7,961 nt of DNA from NCBI GenBank assembly GCA_021852225.1, contig JAJZOA010000096.1, forward strand, positions 7,897 to 15,857, written 5' to 3'. A program made the position numbers and the translations under genes. Shown piece after piece: positions 4,726 through 7,961 of the stretch. The notes under the pieces were generated by a model. The model was not told the DNA's origin and ran no database searches. It saw only the letters and a list, made by a program, of their open reading frames with translations. The DNA is from Planctomycetota bacterium. Lineage in GTDB: Bacteria; Planctomycetota; Phycisphaerae; WQYP01. How positions within the stretch are numbered: position 1 is the first letter of the stretch; the number at the start of each line of letters is the position of its first letter.

Positions 4726-7029
4726 ATGGTATTCAGATGTTCCCGGTGGCCGGTTGCAACACGTGCTCTGGCGGATGGCGTTCCCCATTTGACGGATTCA
4801 TCCCGCACCCCATCGCGAACCGGCCTCCGGCAATCGGTGGGCGCGGCGCTCATTGCGGCGGTGGTTTCATCGGCGGCGCTTTTTGGCGGACTTTCATCTA
4901 ACGCCTTCGGTCAGGCCGACCCGCTGGCTGGTCAGCAGGCCTCGCATAAGCTGATCAATCAGGCTGATCTGTTCATGCATTATTCCCTTATGGGCAATCA
5001 GACCCTCGCCCACGATTTTGGCGCCGCGGTGCTGCAGGCTGGTCCCACGCCGGTACAAACGCTGCGAGCTTTTGAAAGAGCCGCCAACGGCCGCCATATC
5101 ATGGAAATAATTCTGGCCGATGAGCAGAATCCAAAACTCAAAAGCGTGGCCATGAAACTCGGCAAGCTGATCAATCAGGGCTACATCGCTCTGGCTAGAG
5201 ACCCATTCCGCATTCGCCAGGCGATATTGGCCATGGGCAAAAGCCCGCAGGCCTATGTCGTTTCCCGTTCGCGTTTACGCGCTGCGGGCGAATTTGCCGG
5301 TCCCTACTTTTTTCATTTCCTGGGCCGACCCGCCGACAAGGACATGCAGCCATATCTTGTTCAGATGATGAGTGATCTGGGTAAGCCTCTGGTCAATCCG
5401 CTTGTGCAGGAATTGCAGGTAACTCCGGTTGCGGAAAAAGTTCAGATTATTCAGGTGCTGGGCAACATTGGTTACCCGCAGGCGATGGCCTATATCAAAC
5501 AACTCCTTGAATCGCCATCCAGCCCCATTGCCGTCAAGGATGCCGCCCGTGCGGCCCTGGCGAAACTGGACCCGACTGGTCAATTCGCCTCCATGACTCC
5601 GGCCCAATTGTATATGCGGCTGGCCTGGTCGTATTTCCATAACGAACCGTCGGTATCGCCCAATCAGCCGGATGAAGCGACCAACCCCGTCTGGTATTTT
5701 GACCCGGCACTGCAAAACGTCACCGGCGTGGAAGTTCCCACCCCGATCTGGAAAGATATCCAAACCATGCGTGCCTGCGAGGCCGCTCTGCAACTGGATC
5801 CTCACAACAGTCAGGCCATCAGCCTCTGGATTACCGCCAACCTGCGGCGCGAAGTCAATTTACCCTCGGGTCAGATCGACCCAACCCGCAAGGCGGGCGC
5901 TCCAGATGCGGGCTACTACGCCGTTGCCGCCGGGCCGCGGTACCTTAACTCGGCGCTGACTTATGCCCTGCAGGAAGAAAACAGCGCCCTGATCCTCAAG
6001 GTTATCGCCGCACTTGCCCAAACTGGGGGCGTGCAGGGGCTGGTCGGCTCTGGCCGGCACACCACCCCATTGCTTGATGCCATGACCTATCCCGATCCGC
6101 TGGTCCGTTTCGCGGCCGCTTCGGCTTTAGCCAAGGCCAATCCGGCGGCCACCTTCAATGGTGCGTACCGTGTTGTGCCCGTGCTGTCCGAGGCCATTGC
6201 CCAGTCCAGCAAACCGACTCTGCTGCTGGTCAATCCCAGCAATCAGATACGCAATCAGGTGAAGGGTGAGCTTCGCGCCCAGTTCCATGTCATTGACGGC
6301 TCGACTGTCGCACAAGCAATGAATCAGGCTCGTGATGTTCCCTATCTTGGTCTGGTGATTGTGCCAGGCGGAGTCCAGGCCAATCAGCTTATAAGCCTGG
6401 CGGCCACCGACGACCGGCTGCGTTACACGCCGGTTCTGGTTACCGGAAGTGCCTCTGAATTAACCAAAGCCCATCTGGATTATGTTCAATTCCGTACGTT
6501 TGGTGTCGTGCCGAATGGGGCGGGTGAACAGACCATTATTTCGCGTTACCATGCCATTCTCAAACGGCTTGGCAGCATGACGCCATCGTCTGGTCAGGCC
6601 ATGCGGCTAAGCATTGCCGCCGCCGGTCTGCTTAAGAGCATGGCCCAAAACCGGGCCAGCATATTCAATGTGAACGTGGCACTGCCCGCACTGAATCAGG
6701 CGTTGCACAATCAGCACAACCGGGTTGTGGTTGCGGCCGCCGCGGTGCTCGGCTATGTACGGAACCCCAAGGCACAGCTGATGCTGGCGCGTGCATCGCT
6801 CAACAGTTCCTCGGCCCCCGCGGCCGTGCAGCAGCGACTGTTTAATGATTTGGCCACATCGGCCCGCAACGTCGGGAATCATCTGAATTCCGCCCAGGTG
6901 AACAGTCTGATTCAGGTGGTCGCCACCGAATCAGACCCGAAAGTCCAGATTGCCGCCGCCGCCGCGCTGGGCGCGCTGAATGTGCCGAGCAACCAGGCTT
7001 CCAAATTGATTCGTGGACAAATCCGCTGA
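4726..7029 (+). CDS. Exported HEAT-repeat protein with embedded receiver-like domain, function unknown
   Basis: I do not recognise a named family. The 767-residue product has an Arg-containing 36-residue N-terminus, a hydrophobic core at about 38-56 and a likely signal peptidase site near AFG-QA (62/63) or GQA-D (64/65). It is therefore probably exported. Helical HEAT-type segments occur at about 206-282 (VQIIQVLGNIGYPQAMAYIK), about 420-475 (PDPLVRFAAASALAKANP) and about 646-760 (HNRVVVAAAAVLGYVRNP and SDPKVQIAAAAALGAL). A TPR-like stretch, ACEAALQLDPHNSQAISLWI, lies near 350-367. Residues about 497-612 read like a CheY-type alpha/beta fold: LLLVNPSNQIRNQV for strand 1 and helix 1, YLGLVIVPGGV for strand 3, and YTPVLVTGSASE for strand 4. 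The acidic pocket and phosphoacceptor Asp are absent (VNPS; V546-P547), so it cannot act as a phosphorylated receiver. HEAT arrays are usually protein-binding scaffolds. It has its own strong promoter, a structured leader and a strong terminator, so it is a single-gene unit. A short N-terminus starting further downstream cannot be fully excluded. Confidence 0.88.
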   Translation: MVFRCSRWPVATRALADGVPHLTDSSRTPSRTGLRQSVGAALIAAVVSSAALFGGLSSNAFGQADPLAGQQASHKLINQADLFMHYSLMGNQTLAHDFGAAVLQAGPTPVQTLRAFERAANGRHIMEIILADEQNPKLKSVAMKLGKLINQGYIALARDPFRIRQAILAMGKSPQAYVVSRSRLRAAGEFAGPYFFHFLGRPADKDMQPYLVQMMSDLGKPLVNPLVQELQVTPVAEKVQIIQVLGNIGYPQAMAYIKQLLESPSSPIAVKDAARAALAKLDPTGQFASMTPAQLYMRLAWSYFHNEPSVSPNQPDEATNPVWYFDPALQNVTGVEVPTPIWKDIQTMRACEAALQLDPHNSQAISLWITANLRREVNLPSGQIDPTRKAGAPDAGYYAVAAGPRYLNSALTYALQEENSALILKVIAALAQTGGVQGLVGSGRHTTPLLDAMTYPDPLVRFAAASALAKANPAATFNGAYRVVPVLSEAIAQSSKPTLLLVNPSNQIRNQVKGELRAQFHVIDGSTVAQAMNQARDVPYLGLVIVPGGVQANQLISLAATDDRLRYTPVLVTGSASELTKAHLDYVQFRTFGVVPNGAGEQTIISRYHAILKRLGSMTPSSGQAMRLSIAAAGLLKSMAQNRASIFNVNVALPALNQALHNQHNRVVVAAAAVLGYVRNPKAQLMLARASLNSSSAPAAVQQRLFNDLATSARNVGNHLNSAQVNSLIQVVATESDPKVQIAAAAALGALNVPSNQASKLIRGQIR

Positions 7030-7076
7030 ATAATTCCGGCGGAAGGTCGACCCGCCGAATGATTCTTAACGTATGC

Positions 7077-7114
7077 CCGCCGCACCATTCCTGATGGTGC
7101 GGCGGCTTTTTTTT
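7077..7114 (+). terminator. Intrinsic terminator of the HEAT-repeat gene
   Basis: A perfect 12-bp stem, CCGCCGCACCAT (7077-7088) and ATGGTGCGGCGG (7094-7105), encloses a TCCTG loop. It is followed by C and eight T residues (7107-7114). It lies 47 nt past the stop codon. It has no A-run on the other side, so it serves only the plus strand and not the convergent nrdR. A smaller stem, CGGCGG/CCGCCG at 7037-7042/7052-7057, sits between the stop codon and the terminator. Confidence 0.95.
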
Positions 7115-7223
7115 ACCCGTCGGGCACGGCCGACCCGCAATGGCCGCGGAAAGATTTTACGGAAATAATTTCTGATCGCGCCGCCGCCTGCGGCTTCATT
7201 CGACCGGCCGCGTCCGCGATGGC

Positions 7224-7727
7224 TCAGGTGTCGTTGAACATATCCGACTGGCTGGGATCTTCTGTGCGGGCCTTTTCGATGACATTCTGGGCTTCGTTCA
7301 TCAATTCGCCGAGGTCTTTAAACTGGCGATACACGGAGGCGAATCGTACATAGGCAATCTGGTCCGTCTGGCGCAGAAATTCCATCACCTTTTCCCCGAT
7401 AAAGCTGCTGGGGACTTCCCGCTGGAATTCCCGCGCGATAGTCTCTTCCACCGAATCGACAAGTCGGGCAATGATCTCCGCGGATACCGGCCGTTTGTAA
7501 CAGGCTTTCTGAATTCCATCGGCAATCGCATTGCGGTTAAATGGCACACGCGATCCATCCTTTTTCACAACCGTCAGCCGGACGGTTTCCTCTATTCGCT
7601 CATAGGTGGTGTATCGTCGGTTGCAGTGATCACAGGCGCGCCGGCGACGGATTGCATCGCCGCCCTCCACCGGACGGGAATCTATCACACGGTCTTCATC
7701 AGTGTTGTGGCAGAATGGACAACGCAC
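7224..7727 (-). CDS. nrdR: Transcriptional repressor NrdR of ribonucleotide reductase genes
   Basis: NrdR senses ATP/dATP and represses ribonucleotide reductase operons by binding NrdR boxes. The 167-residue product has an N-terminal zinc ribbon, with MRCPFC and CDHC giving Cys3, Cys6, Cys32 and Cys35. The conserved IRRRRACDHCNRRYTTYER segment follows. The ATP-cone then runs from about 50 to 142 (VVKKDGSRVPFNRNAI, then YVRFASVYRQFKDLGEL). Length is close to the usual 150-170. The start codon is GTG at 7727-7725, fixed because the family always begins M-x-C-P-F-C. No Shine-Dalgarno is visible just upstream, so translation may rest on weak context. The gene stands alone, with no nrd, dnaB or ribD neighbour in view, converging on the HEAT-repeat gene. 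No NrdR-box pair was found in its own upstream region by eye. Confidence 0.97.
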   Translation of the reverse strand: MRCPFCHNTDEDRVIDSRPVEGGDAIRRRRACDHCNRRYTTYERIEETVRLTVVKKDGSRVPFNRNAIADGIQKACYKRPVSAEIIARLVDSVEETIAREFQREVPSSFIGEKVMEFLRQTDQIAYVRFASVYRQFKDLGELMNEAQNVIEKARTEDPSQSDMFNDT

Positions 7728-7793
7728 GCAAAATTCCGGAAAAACAGGACATAATCCCGCCGTACCGCGCGGCGGTGATCCGCAGAAACCTGA

Positions 7794-7822
7794 AGATTAC
7801 GCGCACGGACCGCATGCGTCAA
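7794..7822 (-). promoter_or_regulatory. Candidate nrdR promoter
   Basis: Reading leftwards, TTGACG lies at 7822-7817 (five of six matches to the -35 consensus) and TAATCT at 7799-7794 (a weak -10), 17 bp apart. The start site would be near 7787, giving a leader of about 60 nt before the GTG. The -10 is poor, so this is the best candidate rather than a firm call. If right, the promoter lies between the transposase stop codon and nrdR. Confidence 0.4.
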
Positions 7823-7862
7823 TTCCATGGCACCGCACGCTGGTTCAAGGGTGCGTGACACA

Positions 7863-7961
7863 TTATGCCGCAGGTCTAAGTTTCCGATGGAGCAGGAAGT
7901 TATCCCAGCGGCCATCTTGGCTCAGCCGCAGCGCACGGAGAGCCAAAATGGCCTCACCACC
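7863..7961 (-). CDS. C-terminal tail of a probable transposase (ISKra4-like), cut by the window edge
   Basis: The only open reading entering from the right edge on the minus strand gives 32 residues beginning GGEAILALRALRLSQDGRWD and ending in NFLLHRKLRPAA before TAA at 7865-7863. The pattern G-G-x-A-I-L-x-L-R-A-x-x-x-S, then R-W-D-x-F, matches how ISKra4-type DDE transposases end, as I recall them, where it follows a conserved S-G-M-R-W segment that would lie just outside the window. The catalytic residues are not in view, so integrity cannot be judged. The element's end should lie between 7862 and nrdR, but I could not identify a terminal inverted repeat from one side. It could instead be the end of an unrelated gene. 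Confidence 0.5.
   Translation of the reverse strand, partial: GGEAILALRALRLSQDGRWDNFLLHRKLRPAA

Noticed and set aside
4284..4901. 205-codon plus-strand open frame starting with ATG at 4284
   Set aside because: It crosses the consensus promoter and the start of the HEAT-repeat gene, is Pro/Arg/Gly-rich, has no good Shine-Dalgarno and resembles no family I know. It is best explained as a chance frame in GC-rich DNA.
7685..7915. 76-codon minus-strand frame overlapping the nrdR start
   Set aside because: It overlaps the nrdR start in another frame and has no family resemblance; the neighbouring frame ending at 7863 explains the right edge better.

Overview
The window looks like ordinary chromosome from a moderately GC-rich bacterium, most likely a planctomycete and possibly Phycisphaerae-like. 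This rests on recall of family sequences, not on a search. The pointers are the wording of the SMC head and first coiled coil, the GGTT variant of the MurQ loop, a standalone four-helix CopD-like membrane protein, and a large exported HEAT-repeat protein with a receiver-like insert.

Layout. Positions 1-999 (minus) hold the first 333 residues of the chromosome-segregation ATPase SMC, which runs off the left edge. Next comes an unusually long gene-poor stretch, about 1000-1912, with a short tandem repeat, an inverted repeat and only weak open frames. A plus-strand group follows: a glutamine amidotransferase (trpG/pabA, 1948-2547), whose -10 box sits so close to the ATG that the mRNA is probably leaderless, then murQ (2605-3513) and a four-helix membrane protein (3647-4159). 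After another gap, a promoter with perfect TTGACA and TATAAT boxes (4414-4441) opens a leader of roughly 280 nt with several hairpins. The leader ends at a clear Shine-Dalgarno in front of a 767-residue exported HEAT-repeat protein (4726-7029), closed by a strong intrinsic terminator (7077-7114). The repressor gene nrdR converges on it from the minus strand (7224-7727). Upstream of nrdR, the right edge appears to carry the last 32 residues of a transposase.

How they fit together. SMC (chromosome folding), NrdR (control of ribonucleotide reductase genes), MurQ (MurNAc-6-phosphate breakdown in wall recycling) and TrpG/PabA (ammonia donor for anthranilate or aminodeoxychorismate synthesis) are housekeeping functions with no shared pathway. 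Their adjacency looks like loosely clustered chromosome, not a dedicated system. The least ordinary items are the HEAT/pseudo-receiver exported protein with its consensus promoter and structured leader, the probable leaderless amidotransferase mRNA, the large smc-trpG gap, and the transposase tail next to nrdR. I saw no CRISPR array, tRNA, rRNA, toxin-antitoxin pair, phage gene or obvious defence system.
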